A DNA stretch of 64,000 nt from Pyronema omphalodes. Taxonomy: Eukaryota > Ascomycota > Pezizomycetes > Pezizales > Pyronemataceae. The stretch covers positions 124,001 to 188,000 of the forward strand of contig JAJJXM010000060.1 in the NCBI GenBank assembly GCA_024516155.1, written 5' to 3'. The first letter of the stretch is position 1. Each line of letters begins with the position of its first letter. The notes under the pieces were generated by a model that was not told the origin of the DNA, searched no databases, and was given only the letters and a program-made list of their open reading frames with translations. Made by a program: the position numbers and the translations under genes. Shown here piece after piece: positions 1 to 11,709 of this stretch.

Positions 1-1739
1 TCGGAGAGGGCAAGTCCACCACCACCATGGGTCTTACCCAGGCTCTTGGAGCTCACCTCAACAAGATTGCTTTCGCCAACGTGCGTCAGCCTTCCCAGGG
101 ACCTACCTTCGGAATCAAGGGAGGAGCCGCCGGAGGAGGATACTCCCAGGTTATTCCTATGGATGAGTTCAACATGCACTTGACTGGAGACATCCACGCC
201 ATCACCGCTGCGAACAACTTGTTGGCCGCTGCCATTGACACCAGAATGTTCCACGAGAACACCCAGAAGGACAAGGCTCTCTACTCCCGTCTCGTCCCCA
301 AGAAGAACGGAAAGCGTACCTTTGCTCCTATCATGATGCGCCGTCTTAAGAAGCTCGGAATCGACAAGACCGACCCTGACACTCTCACCGACGATGAGAT
401 CAACCGTTTCGCCCGCCTTGACATTGACCCCGAGACTATCACCTGGAGACGTGTTCTTGATGTCAACGACCGTCATCTCAGACAGGTCACCATTGGACAG
501 GCTCCTACCGAGAAGGGACACTCCCGTGTCACCGGATTCGACATCTCCGTCGCTTCCGAGTGTATGGCCGTCCTTGCCCTCTCCAACTCTTTGGAGGACA
601 TGCGTGAGCGGTAAGTTTTATTCTATACGAAATTCATGAACAATCACTGATATCAATTTAGTCTCGGACGCATGGTCGTTGCCACCGGACGTCGTGGTGA
701 CCCCATCACCTGTGACGACATTGGTGCCGGAGGAGCTCTTACCGCCTTGATGAAGGATGCCATCAAGCCCAACGTCATGCAGACTCTTGAGGGAACCCCC
801 GTCTTTGTTCACGCTGGTCCCTTCGCCAACATCTCCATCGGAGCCTCTTCCGTCCTCGCCGACAAGATCGCCTTGAAGCTTGCCGGAACTGAGCCCGGAG
901 AGCCCGAGGACAAGGCCGGATACGTTGTCACTGAGGCCGGTTTCGACTTCACCATGGGAGGAGAGCGTTTCTTCAACATCAAGTGCCGATCCTCCGGACT
1001 TGTTCCCGACTGTGTTGTCATTGTCGCCACTGTCCGTGCCTTGAAGGTCCACGGAGGTGGATCCCCCGTCACCGCCGGTGCTCCTCTCCCCGAGGAATAC
1101 CGTACCGAGAACGTCGAGCTCCTCCGCAAGGGATGTGTTAACCTCGCCAAGCACATCCAGAACGCCAAGTTCTACGGAGTCCCCGTTGTCGTTGCCATCA
1201 ACAAGTTCACCACCGACACCGAAGCCGAGATCCAGTGCATCCGCGAGGAGGCCGTTAAGGCCGGAGCCGAGGACGCCATCCCTGCCAACCACTGGGCCGA
1301 GGGAGGAGCCGGAGCCGTCGACCTTGCCAACGGAGTCATTGCCGCCGCCAAGAAGGAGAAGAACTTCAAGCTCCTCTACTCCGAGGATCTTTCCATCGAG
1401 GACAAGATGCGTGCTATCGCCCGTGAGATGTACGGAGGTGACGACATTGAGCTTTCCGAGACTGCTAAGCAGCAGGTTGAGACCTACACCAGACAAGGAT
1501 TCGGTCATCTCCCCGTCTGTATCGCTAAGACTCAGTACTCTTTGTCTCATGACCAGAACCTTAAGGGTGCTCCTACTGGCTTCATCGTCCCTATTAGAGA
1601 CGTTCGCTTGTCGCCTGGTGCTGGTTACCTTTACGCTAAGGCTGCTGATATCCAGACTATTCCTGGACTTCCTACCGCTCCTGGTTACTTGAATGTCGAT
1701 GTTGACCTTGAGACTGGTGAGATTGAGGGACTTTTCTAA
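1..1739 (+). CDS. ADE3: C1-tetrahydrofolate synthase, 3' part (formate-THF ligase domain)
   Basis: This enzyme ligates formate to tetrahydrofolate using ATP, giving 10-formyl-THF for purine and formyl-Met synthesis. The gene is cut by the left window edge. Exons are 3-610 and 662-1739, with a 51-bp intron (GTAAGT...TTTAG) that splits an Arg codon. About 561 residues are visible. The sequence opens in the P-loop (GEGKSTTT) and continues through [35 protein letters not shown], the family signature [12 protein letters not shown], a VVVAINKF strand and a C-terminal EIEGLF. This matches nearly the full formyltetrahydrofolate synthetase domain. In fungi this domain is normally preceded by a methylene-THF dehydrogenase/cyclohydrolase domain, which would lie off the left edge. 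Whether this is the cytosolic (ADE3) or mitochondrial (MIS1) form cannot be told without the N-terminus. Confidence 0.95.
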
Positions 1740-2220
1740 ACTTGCTGTTTTGTTGTTTAGTAAAGTAGAGTGAAGCAATGAGGATTTATACAACATAGAA
1801 TCTTCGTTGTTGAACTTCAACAAAAAAAGGAAAGATAAATCTTCTTTGCTTTCCTCCTGGTGTTTTTTTAAAGCATGAATTGGGTTTAGGTTCGTCATTT
1901 TGTATTTTATAGTTTTTTTTCTTTTTCTTTTTTTATATATATATCTGGGATCGGTTTTCAACATAACGGCGTATTGTTTGCGGAATGGGATGGGATGGGA
2001 TGGGAATATTCTACACTATAAAAGAATTTTTTAGGGGGATGAAGGCGGGTTGGAAAAAAATTTGTATTAGGAGCCGGACTTGTATCTTAACATACAAGAT
2101 CTTGATGTGGCAATGGTGATAGGTAGAGAATAAAGGATTTGGTTGTTTTGAAAAAAATTTGGGTGTGGGTTTGTTGGTGGTGTGGTGAATTAGTGATGGT
2201 GAGAATAGGGACTGTGAACT

Positions 2221-2278
2221 GTGATACTGCGGGCCGTGATACTGCGGGCCGTGATACTGGACTGTGATATTTTGCCCT
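2221..2278. repeat. Short minisatellite, about 15-18 bp unit
   Basis: GTGATACTG recurs with GCGGGCC spacers, giving about three imperfect copies around 2220-2278. No coding frame is associated with it. Confidence 0.7.
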
Positions 2279-2828
2279 GATACTGTAGTTGAAATTAAGC
2301 AGCGAAAACCAGCCCAGTCCACCTTTAAAGAAAAATTATAATCAATGAATTCCAAATAAAACAAAAACAAAAACGAAAACAAAAGATAGCTCTCAGAATA
2401 AGTAGAAAGGTTATAGCTGTTTCATATATCGATATATTCCAAGCTTACATATATATATACATGTTATGTTATGTATGTATGTTATTTGATGTTATGTATG
2501 TTATTTGATGTTATGAAATCCCGTGCTCGGATATTAGGAAAATTAATAAGGAAAATTAATAAGGAAATTTCATCGGATTAATGGAAAAAATGGAAAAATG
2601 GAAAATTGTCATTATCAGCTATCATTATCAGCTATCATACCCCCACCCACTCTCCCGGTTACTTCATCAAGTCTCTATATGGTATATAGTTCGTTAATCA
2701 ATAATCAATAATCAATAATCAATAACCACGATGATGATGATGATGTATTACTGTAGTTAGATTATGATAGATTAGGTTAGCTTCTAGAATCCGAGATCTG
2801 AGAGCCGGCTGATAGGTATGTAGTAGTG

Positions 2829-2889
2829 TGCCGTTCCTATGCCGTTCCTGTGCCGTTCCTGTGCCGTTCCTGTGCCGTTCCTGTGCCGT
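2829..2889. repeat. 11-bp tandem repeat, five copies
   Basis: The unit TGCCGTTCCTG (first copy ending in A) is repeated five times almost perfectly, followed by a partial sixth copy. Confidence 0.9.
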
Positions 2890-2920
2890 AGATCTGCCGA
2901 TAAACCCAGTGCTGTGTTTG

Positions 2921-3150
2921 GAATTCGGAATTCGGAATTCGGAATGTGATGGTGTACGCTATATATAAATATGTACATACATAGAAGCTTATCGTATCCG
3001 AATCCCGAATTCTGAATTCCAAAATTCCGAGCTTTATTAATCTTGGAATGTATACACTGTCCGTGTGTAGAAGCTTATCTGTTATCTGTTATCGTATCCG
3101 AATCCCGAATTCCGAGCGCCGGTGTTCGGTGTTCGGAATTCGGAATTCGG
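2921..3150. repeat. GAATTCG palindrome cluster with inverted copies
   Basis: A tandem run of GGAATTC units at about 2930-2945 is followed by two direct copies of a segment containing TATCGTATCCGAATCCCGAA (starting near 2992 and 3090). A second GGAATTC run lies near 3135. The runs and the CCGAATTC copies are complementary, so the region could fold into hairpins. Confidence 0.7.
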
Positions 3151-6100
3151 GATTTCCATGAGCTTGAGCTTGTGCATGAGCTTAAGTGTAAGCTTCATGT
3201 ACATATTTGGTGCTCCAAAAACGGCTTAAAGACTTAAAGACTTAAAGGCTTAAATAAAGAGGATCCTATATTTATCGTTGCCGAATTCCGATGTAGAGGA
3301 TAAGAAGAGAGCCGTGCGCAACTATAGGTATAGCAACCACAGTACGTAAACTTTAAAGTAATAAAGCAATGAAGCAATTCCACAGCAACCCGAGTACATA
3401 CATGGCTCCGGAGTAGTCAAGATAAAAGAAAAAAAAAAGAGGAACCGATATGTATACTTTCTTCGGAAGTTGATGACCAACTTAACTCCAACTAGAAATT
3501 CCTGGGGATTCTAGAAGCCTAGGATTGTAAAGATTCTAGAAAAGACACGGTGCCAAGTGCCAGCTACATACCATAAGCTTCCGCCTCCGTTCCGTTCCTT
3601 TAATCCTTTCGGTTTTGGTTCCTTCGGTTCTGGTTCTTTTGTTCTCTGGTTCTCTGGTTCTTCGGTCCTCAAGACATCAAGAAAAGACAAGACTCAACAA
3701 GGGGTACTCGTGTAATCAACCCCGAGTGCCGTCCCATGGAAATGCCGCGTCTAAGACAATTTTAGACGCATCCTAACCGACGTATCCTAAATTCCTAACC
3801 GCATACTACCCGGTGAGTCGACAAGAGTCCACACTGCACACCGGGTAAGAAGTATTCCGTATTCCGAGCCGAGTATCCCGAGATTACCTTTTCGGTATTC
3901 CAGATCAGATGTAGAACGGTAAGTAAAGTAACCACCAAGCTCCCTCGTAAGCTAAGCTTCCTTCTCTCCATGATATTTCGTCATGTGCAGTCTGTGCAGT
4001 TGTTATGTTGGACTGTAAGCCACCGTGGATAGAAGGGAGCTTATCCGCTTGATATGCAAACTAGAGTCAGCGCCGAGTATGGATATAGCTACCCCGCATT
4101 CCAATGTTTCGTGTGTCTGAAGTTGGGGGTTCCCGATGTCCATAGCTAAAGCGGGGCTTTCAAAGCACGAGGTCTGTCAGTCTTTCTTCCTCGCCCTCCA
4201 GTTTGCGATTATCCTTGGGATTCCAGGTTCTTTCAGTGGCGTTCCGATTTTGAAGACGCGGGGGTCCATGGTGTCTACTTCATGTGTTTCCAGGATGCTG
4301 TTTCGCTACTGAGGGAAATATCACAATTGTTGAGGTAGGTTTATGTCCGGAGGTTCCACAAAGAAATGTAAATCTCGGGTACTACGTTGTTTCATACTCT
4401 CCTTTCTATATACCCAGGCGCCGGACGGACATGTACTTGCGTCGGTGGGTCCCGAAGGATATTACAGCGGAGGTGGGGTGTGGAGGGGTAAATTGAAACT
4501 CCTGGTTCGGCAGGCACCGCAGGGCTGGGCTTGGAAAACGTAATAACGTTTACCGAATTATGGCGAGAAATGGGGATGAAAGGTGGAGGGAAGATTGGAA
4601 CGAGGGCTTCCGTTGGGACTGAGGTGGAGTGAAAAATACCAATCTCCTGTGGAAATTCTCGTAACACCGTGGGATGGTCCTCAAAGCTCCATCCAAAGGT
4701 CCAAATTTTGACTATAGTAGCAGTCTGACACTGGGAACGAGAACAAGGTCCTTGCTGTAGAAACCCTCATCTCTACGGCCAAGCTGAATCAAACACATAG
4801 ACACACTCTCATTTCTAAACCGAGTTACATTTCACGTAACACAAGTAACAGTAATCAAGACTTGATAAAGTAAAAAAACGTGCGGTAGAAATCATTTTGA
4901 GCTTCGAATCGAGCTGTAGACCGGGCGAGTAGAGTTCAATACCGACATTATTGCGTGGACGATGGAGAGGGTTCGACAATCAATCTGAGAGAGAGACTTG
5001 TGGTGTTGGAGTGAGCTTCTCGTTCAATATCGTAGAGTTCGGGCTGGTGAGGAGAGCTCTGGATCATCAGTGTCAATCGTAACAGGATTACCTTTTCTCA
5101 TAACAAACATCCAACGTGTAAATCAAATGAATTTTTCCGGTACAGGATCGAGGGATGGAAGGTGGAGCATAAGGTGTTTGGAGAAAGAAAGGAAAGCAGG
5201 ATTGTTTCCCCGATGGATCGTAACCTTGATGCAAGAGCTCCATCAACTTCCACCTTGAGCTCCAACAGCTGCACCCCCGCCGTTGAGCAACATGGCCACG
5301 AGTTCCATATTACTGCAGAGAGATCTCCGAATGCTACGATGTATCGAATAACTAATCAAATCTACGTGATGGTGTCCTAATCTTTCCGTTTGCGAAAGCC
5401 GTCAGCTCTGCAGTTTGTGCCCACGTGCCTGCTCTAGATGAAGCTCTAGCTATAATGACGAATCCATCACAACGACAACAACAGCTTCAAACAGCTCTTT
5501 CTTGACAGCCGAAGCTTTCCGTGGAGAGAGCATTGAGATGGTGCTGGCGTAGAAGCACAACACACGAACGACAGCAATGTTGAGCAGTAGTTTGGTGCCT
5601 GTGGAGAGTGTTGCCGTGGAGGGTGCTTCCGTAGAGAGTTCCAGGACCTGCATCTAGTCGGAGCTACCCCTCATCACCGGTAACCCCTCCAAGTTTGCCG
5701 CTACCCTGCATCCGGAATATGTAAATTACAATTGGTCACATCATCGACGCCAGAGAGCACCGTTTGCTCGGCCTCTATCAGCTGGCCCTATCAACCACCG
5801 CTTCCGGGAATCCTTATCTCCCGCTATCACAACGCGTCCGCCATGGTTGATGTTGACGCAAGGGTAAACTAGAAATGGAAAGGTCACCCTTCTCTACGCT
5901 CAGTGCGTTGAAATTACACGCCACTAAGCCCAAATTCCGCGCGCAACGGTAGGTAAGGATGAGCATTTGAAAGCAAGATCGATGGTCACTGCGCGCGAGA
6001 GAAGGGTTTGTCTACGCTTTCCTGTTTCTGGCTGCGATTTAAAGCTTTTGCTTGGCTTAAAAGAGGAATTTTCCTTCAGATTAATAAGCCGAGCTAACCT

Positions 6101-6677
6101 ATATCAGAAAAGCTCTTCAAATTTATCCCTCCGTCTAACGGTAATTGGAAAAATTCCTCACTCTTCTCCTACATCTAACGTAATTCAGTAAAATCTTCTT
6201 CTTCTCCCTGCCAAATCCTCACGCCTTCCCCTTCGTGCTCCCAAATACCTCTAGTCACCCTCTCCCAAATACCTCTAGTCGCCCTCTCACAACACACCCC
6301 ACCCCACCTTTCATCCCACACACGCCAAATCTCATCCCCGCCTCACTCCTCCGGCTTCCTCAATTCGCGATATCAAAACCCTGCAAACTGGGGTTCATCT
6401 TTTGCTAGACTTTGTTAGACCGCAAAAATGAGTTTTTCCACCACTACTCAATCTCGCGAACCCCGATTGGACCGTGTGTGGCAAGACTGCCCTTTCCGTC
6501 TGCCAGAAGAACATAGAGGATAGAAGAAAGTTGTTCCGTCCATCCGCTCCCGAGGTTGCTGTTTTCAAGAGACCGACCGCAGAGCATCCCAACCAACCTT
6601 CCGTCCGATTTGCGTGCCTAAGCCCACCCCCACCCCCTCCGTCATCCCCTAGGTTTCCCGAACAAGGCATTCCCCAA

Positions 6678-8495
6678 ATGGCGGCCACTTTATCTTCCAG
6701 GTGTCTCTTTCGCGGTCTTTATACCACTCCCCGCGTCATTCCCAAATCATCAACACAGTACCAGACTTACTTCCTGAAACGTGGTTTTGCTTCAACAATG
6801 GCTTGTGAGTAGACCTCAACTCTCCGTCGTATGGCAATGAAAAAAAAGTTTGCGTATACTGACTCGGCATGAACAGTCCAGAAGATCAAGGTCAAGAACC
6901 CCGTCGTCGGTATGTACCCTCAAATTCCATTCGGCCGGAGCAAGAGCACAACAGCGAGGTCTCCGGTTATGTCGTTTCGGGATGGTGTTGATAAATTTGA
7001 ATAGAGTTGGACGGAGATGAGATGACCCGTGTCATCTGGGACTCCATCAAGCAGAAGGTATGTTTCCAAGAGAAGAGAGAGAGAGAGAGTAATCCTTTTG
7101 AGGTTCGGAAGACTGACCCATTCGATGTAGTTCATCCACCCGTAAGAAACCCTCGGTCCGAAAAGACGTCCGAAAAAAACGACGACGTCCATCTTTCCAG
7201 TGCATATGGCTAAGAAACTTTTAGTTACCTCGACATCGACCTTAAGTACTACGACTTGGTAAGTTTCATGAGTCTTGCATATGCGTAGTATATGAAAAGA
7301 CATTTTGCGGCTCAATTCATTATTGATCACTAACGTTTTTTAAAGGGTATCGAGTACCGTGACCAGACCGATGACCAGGTCACCGTCGACGCTGCTGAGG
7401 CCATCCTCAAGTACCAGGTCGGAGTCAAGTGTGCCACCATCACCCCCGATGAGGCCCGTGTCAAGGAGTTCAACTTGAAGAAGATGTGGTTGTCTCCCAA
7501 CGGAACCATCCGTAACATTCTCGGAGGAACTGTCTTCCGTGAACCCATCGTCATTGACGCTATCCCCCGTCTCGTCCCTGGATGGAAGAAGCCCATCACC
7601 ATCGGACGTCACGCCCACGGAGACCAGTACAAGGCCCAGGACTTCGTTGTCCCCGCTGCCGGTACCGTTGAGCTCGTCTACACCCCCAAGGACGGTGGAG
7701 AGCCCGAGCGCATCAAGGTCTTCGACTACAAGGATGGTGGTGTTGCCCTTGCCATGTACAACACCGACGAGTCTATCCGCGGATTCGCCCACGCTTCCTT
7801 CAAGATGGCCCTTGACCGTGGAATTCCCCTCTACATGTCCACCAAGAACACCATCTTGAAGAGATACGACGGAAGATTCAAGGACATCTTCCAGGAGATC
7901 TACGAGTCCACCTACAAGGCTGAGTTCGAGGCCAAGAAGATCTGGTACGAGCACCGTCTCATCGACGACATGGTCGCCTACATGTTGAAGTCCGAGGGAG
8001 GATACGCCATCGCCATGAAGAACTACGACGGAGACGTCCAGTCCGACATTGTTGCCCAGGGATTCGGATCCCTTGGATTGATGACCTCCGTCCTCATCAC
8101 CCCCGACGGAAAGACCTTCGAGTCTGAGGCCGGTGAGTAAATTTGATATGCTGTGTTAAGCGCGCGTTTACTGATTTCTCGTAGCCCACGGAACCGTCAC
8201 CCGCCACTGGCGCCAGCACCAGGCTGGTCAGGAGACCTCCACCAACCCCATTGCTTCCATCTTCGCCTGGACCCGTGGTCTTATCCAGCGTGGAAAGCTC
8301 GACGACACCCCCGAGCTCATCAAGTTCGCCGAGGCTCTCGAGCAGGCCTGTATCGACACCGTCAACGACGGTATCATGACCAAGGACCTTGCTCTCTCTT
8401 GCGGACGCACTGACCGTGGATCTTGGGTCACCACCCAGGGATACATGGATGCCGTTGAGAAGAAGCTTAAGACTTTGGTTGAGGCTAAGTTGTAA
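6678..8495 (+). CDS. IDP1: NADP-dependent isocitrate dehydrogenase, probably dual-targeted
   Basis: This enzyme decarboxylates isocitrate to 2-oxoglutarate and makes NADPH in mitochondria and/or cytosol. Exons are 6678-6804, 6877-6909, 7005-7057, 7131-7141 (an 11-nt micro-exon), 7225-7258, 7346-8132 and 8185-8495, giving 451 residues. All boundaries are GT-AG and restore a continuous eukaryotic [72 protein letters not shown], and [20 protein letters not shown] near the C-terminus. The first ATG gives an Arg- and Ser/Thr-rich, acid-free leader typical of a mitochondrial presequence. A second in-frame ATG (6798) is placed exactly where cytosolic homologues begin. Upstream in-frame codons exist without a better start. 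The family assignment is very secure. Confidence 0.95.
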
Positions 8496-9327
8496 AGGGT
8501 TTTTGGGTTAAATAAAGGGAAGGCGTTTTTTTATGAACAATTAATAGAGGTCTTTTGATTATCTGAGTACCTGACTGAAGATGTATGATTTTCATAGTTG
8601 GAGTGATGTATACCACAATATGATGATTATTTGAGATTCAACTTTGCTCTTGGCTGTTTTTACGTTTGAAGTGCTCAATCTTCCACCAGTCTATGCATTC
8701 TATAAGGCTGAAGTTATGCTGTAATTATGCAGTAGTTTATGCAGCTTAAATTCCTGCCAAAATTAAAGTTTTGTCCCAGGGAATATCCCCAAAATTGACA
8801 CCCCCCATGACAATTCTATGAAGTGTCGTCAAACTCCTTAGGGCTCATGCCTAAATAAACCCCCCCCATTCTTAAGCCCTTGCCGTTAACCTTTAAGCTT
8901 ATCAAATTCTCCGATTGGTTCAATTGATACCCCCACTACCCCCACTACTCACCGGGTGCTGCGCCGGGTAGGTTATGGTTTACCGTCAGCCTGTTGCATT
9001 GGATATGCGTTATGTTGGATGTGCTAGGTGGGGGTAACGGTTAGCTTGTTTTCCTTGTTTAGCTTGTCTTTTTTCTTTTTGTCTTTTTGGGCGGAAGGTA
9101 CTGGGATGGTGGATGGTGGGATGGTGGCATGGTGGGATGGTGGGATGGTTTTATATTTTGAGGAAATTAAATGAAATGGGAGGGGGGGAGATTGGGGACT
9201 GCTTATGGGAAATGGAGAATAGAGATGGTATGGAGGGGATGGGGATGGGGATTGGAGATTTGGGATTGGAGATTGGGGATTGGGGTTATGGTTGGGATAT
9301 GTAGATGGTGTGGATGGGGATTGGAGG
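8496..9327. other. Spacer downstream of IDP1
   Basis: This holds 3' UTR-like AT-rich sequence, short C runs (8810-8880), and a G-rich stretch of GGGATGGT-type repeats from about 9103 to 9327 leading into the minisatellite. I see no gene. Confidence 0.6.
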
Positions 9328-9556
9328 TATGTGTTATGTGTTATGTGTTATGTGTTATGTGTTATGTGTTATGTGTTATGTGTTATGTGTTATGTGTTAT
9401 GTGTTATGTGTTATGTGTTATGTGTTATGTGTTATGTGTTATGTGTTATGTGTTATGTGTTATGTGTTATGTGTTATGTGTTATGTGTTATGTGTTATGT
9501 GTTATGTGTTATGGGTTATGTGTTATGTGTTATGTGTTATGTGTTATGTGTTATGT
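9328..9556. repeat. 7-bp minisatellite (TATGTGT), about 32 copies
   Basis: This is an almost perfect head-to-tail array of TATGTGT. The only clear variant is one TATGGGT unit near 9510. Seven is not a multiple of three and the unit has no stop on the plus strand, so all three plus frames stay open and encode the same Cys/Tyr/Val/Leu/Met pattern. Those open frames are a by-product of the repeat, not evidence for a gene. Confidence 0.95.
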
Positions 9557-10620
9557 AGTGTACGATGATTTATGGTGTAATAATACTTAGTTTAATGCTA
9601 TGAATATAATAACGATATGCATATGCATATTCATATTTCCATTCATTCAGTCTCTAGATTTAAATTAAAGCAAATACAAATAATGAATAGTAAATTTTGA
9701 ATTTTGATGAATTGAGAATATATACGGGTGATATCTTGTGTTGGGATTATATGAGATTGAAGTGGAAGGGAGGTTGGGAATTGTGGATAGACAAGGGGAT
9801 TGGGGATTGAGGGTTTTTGTGTATGAGTACATATATATATATAAAGAGAAGGTTTAGATACTTCCCGGTTCGGAGAAATGTAGTGAATGAAAAATTTTGT
9901 TGAGTTTATTCTACCGGCGCTGCATATCCATTCTCCCGAACACGCTACATTTTAAGTCGATTGTATTTCCATTTCTTGATCGTACCCAACCTTAAGGTTA
10001 TGATGTGTGAAGCTGCGGTTAAGATTTAATTTTCAATTTTCAGAAAACTTTTTAAAGTCGCTACCGAAAACATCTATACTCCAATCACTAGCTAAGTATA
10101 ACACCGGTTAAACCATGTATCAACAAGAAGAACGAATATTCAACCCCTACTTACCTCATCAACCAAGGATCTCACACATCGGCATATATTACCGAACACG
10201 CAGCGAGTTATAGAAGCTCAAGTTTATCTGCAACAATAGAATCATAGAATACGTCATAGTTATTCAATTTTCTGTTTAATACGAATATCACTGTCTTTAA
10301 AGTTTTTGGTTTTAGTTTTTGTATTATTATATTATTAAATCACGCATATTATGGATCGGAAGAGAGAAATATACAGAGCACTAATCATATTTGATTTTAA
10401 GATACACGCACATCATAATAATTCACAAGCCCACCCCAACATTGCTTCTTCTACCTAGACATCTATTGGGACTCTTTCTAGTGGAGTTTTATGTAGATGA
10501 TCCAGCGTTAAGTCAGCCGGTATTGCGACACCGAGAAAGTTTCTCGTAAAACGTGATCTGAAAGGAACCGTGATAGCCCATTCTGCAGACATAGCTCACT
10601 GCTTCTCTGGTTTCTTGGTG
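9557..10620. other. AT-rich spacer
   Basis: This is AT-rich sequence without a recognisable gene. It contains one solitary LINE-type 3' tail (9972-10005, listed separately). Its right end carries the second copy of a diverged 135-bp duplication. Confidence 0.5.
9972..10005 (-). mobile_element. Solitary LINE-type 3' end
   Basis: On the minus strand this reads CATAACCTTAAGGTTGGG followed by TACGATCAAGAAA. It is a near match to the termini of the LINE at 40.8-42.7 kb, including the 12-bp palindrome AACCTTAAGGTT. No element body is recognisable beside it, so it looks like an extremely 5'-truncated insertion. Confidence 0.55.
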
Positions 10621-10785
10621 TTATCTTAATCTGTGGGGATGTCGGTTATCTCCAGTTTTGTGACACCAGTTCAGCTTCTCGTAAAACGTGATCTGAAAGG
10701 AGCCATGATTTCCTTCGCTGTAGATATAGGCAAGCCACTGTTTTTCTCGTTTCTTGGTGTCGTTTTAGTCCACCGAGATATAGTC
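10510..10785 (-). repeat. Diverged tandem duplication, about 135 bp
   Basis: Two copies share TTCTCGTAAAACGTGATCTG (starting at 10541 and 10676) and further similarity on both sides. On the minus strand both can be read as a Tyr-rich module ending HGSFQITFYEKL. Copy two differs by an indel and a TGG-to-TGA stop. The duplication covers the 3' end of the decayed minus-strand gene. Confidence 0.7.
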
Positions 10786-11709
10786 ATCGTGAGTTGATCT
10801 GCGAGGAGGAGGAGGCGCTTCTTTGCCTTTTTCTTGCCCTTTCTCCTTGTCGTCATCACGAGTTTCAGAGAAAAGGAACATGGTCGATTCGTGAAGGGAT
10901 TGTTGAACGAGAACAAATGTCTCGTTCCGTATTCCCTGCCGGTGATAAAATCGCCGACCATACCACCCTTTGATATCGTCATAACTCTCGCCAGAAGAAA
11001 TAGGAGAATTGCAAGTTGCGGGCATTTCAGAAACCACCAACACCGCAGAGTGATGATCGCGTTTTGAGCTAGCTTTTGTAGAAGGAGCTCAAAGGTGACG
11101 AAGGGAGTGCTATTCATTGCTCATCTCACTAAAGGTATATCAACGCATTTCAGAATCTTGTAAGTTGTTAGGTATATTTCAATGTGAAGCATAGCTTTCT
11201 GACGGGTCAGAACCCACCTTGCTTTTATCAGCCGTAACGAAACTTTTATCAGCCGTACCGAAAGAACGCTCATCCACGCTCAACATACCAAGTGGTATTA
11301 AAACCGCCGCAAACTTGTCACTGATTCGCCCCGGTCTTGTGATTAGGTTATATATCACAATGCCTTCCAGCCGGGCAGTGTAAGTTGGATCGTAACCCGG
11401 TGATGTCTCGTTGATGTTGAAAATGCTCTAGGCTGGGAATACCTGGTTGAAATTGGAACTGCTCCCTCGATGAGCGATTCTGCCAATAGACAGTCTGTTG
11501 AAGCCCGGAAACAGGACGGTCAAGGGCCCATGATAACGGGACGGGAGAGCAGGATCATCCGGGATGTCGGAATGATGCGCAGGGTTTGGGAACGGTGTAA
11601 CGGCAAGTTCAACTGATTGCCTGCGCTTCTGGATTTCCGAAATCAGTTGACCCACGAGAAGGCTTTGTAGAAAAAGATCATCATTTTTTCTCTCTCGAAA
11701 GCTAGACAT
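10621..11709 (-). pseudogene. Decayed minus-strand gene of unknown family
   Basis: Two long minus-strand frames look coding but are broken. The first (11709 down to 11179, 177 codons) is interrupted once by TAG at 11428-11430 after the residues NQVFPA. It then continues with INETSPGYDPTYTARLEG and IVIYNLITRPGRISDKFAA. The second runs from about 11075 down to 10621 and includes SGESYDDIKGWYGRRFYHRQ, an acidic/Pro segment, a TAA at 10765-10767, and then QWLAYIYSEGNHGSFQITFY. Both stops are one C-to-T change from Gln codons. Upstream, 12032-11998 and 11929-11771 could be exons joined by a GT-AG intron, but the frame there is uncertain. I do not recognise the family. A functional gene with unrecognised introns is possible but less likely. 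Confidence 0.45.

Larger units (their letters stand above)
1740..6677. other. Intergenic spacer, simple-sequence rich
   Basis: I see no convincing gene here. The first 800 bp are AT-rich and include the 3' UTR of the C1-THF synthase. Between 2.2 and 3.3 kb lie several short tandem arrays (listed separately). The 4.2-5.9 kb stretch has more balanced composition and scattered ORFs under 100 codons. One is a 67-codon minus-strand ATG ORF at 5450-5653 with a hydrophobic stretch. None resembles a family I know. The last 500 bp are C/T-rich, as expected for the promoter and leader of the downstream isocitrate dehydrogenase gene. Confidence 0.6.

Noticed and set aside
618..1964. 448-codon minus-strand frame antisense to C1-THF synthase
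   Set aside because: It is the mirror of a strongly codon-biased exon (Leu/Val/Ser/Gly-rich shadow). The plus strand has clear family motifs.
7340..7954. 204-codon minus-strand frame over IDP1
   Set aside because: Antisense shadow of the large IDP1 exon with the same bias-driven composition.
9171..9590. Overlapping plus-strand frames of Cys/Tyr/Val/Leu/Met repeats
   Set aside because: They are produced by a stop-free 7-bp repeat in all three frames. There is no gene context.
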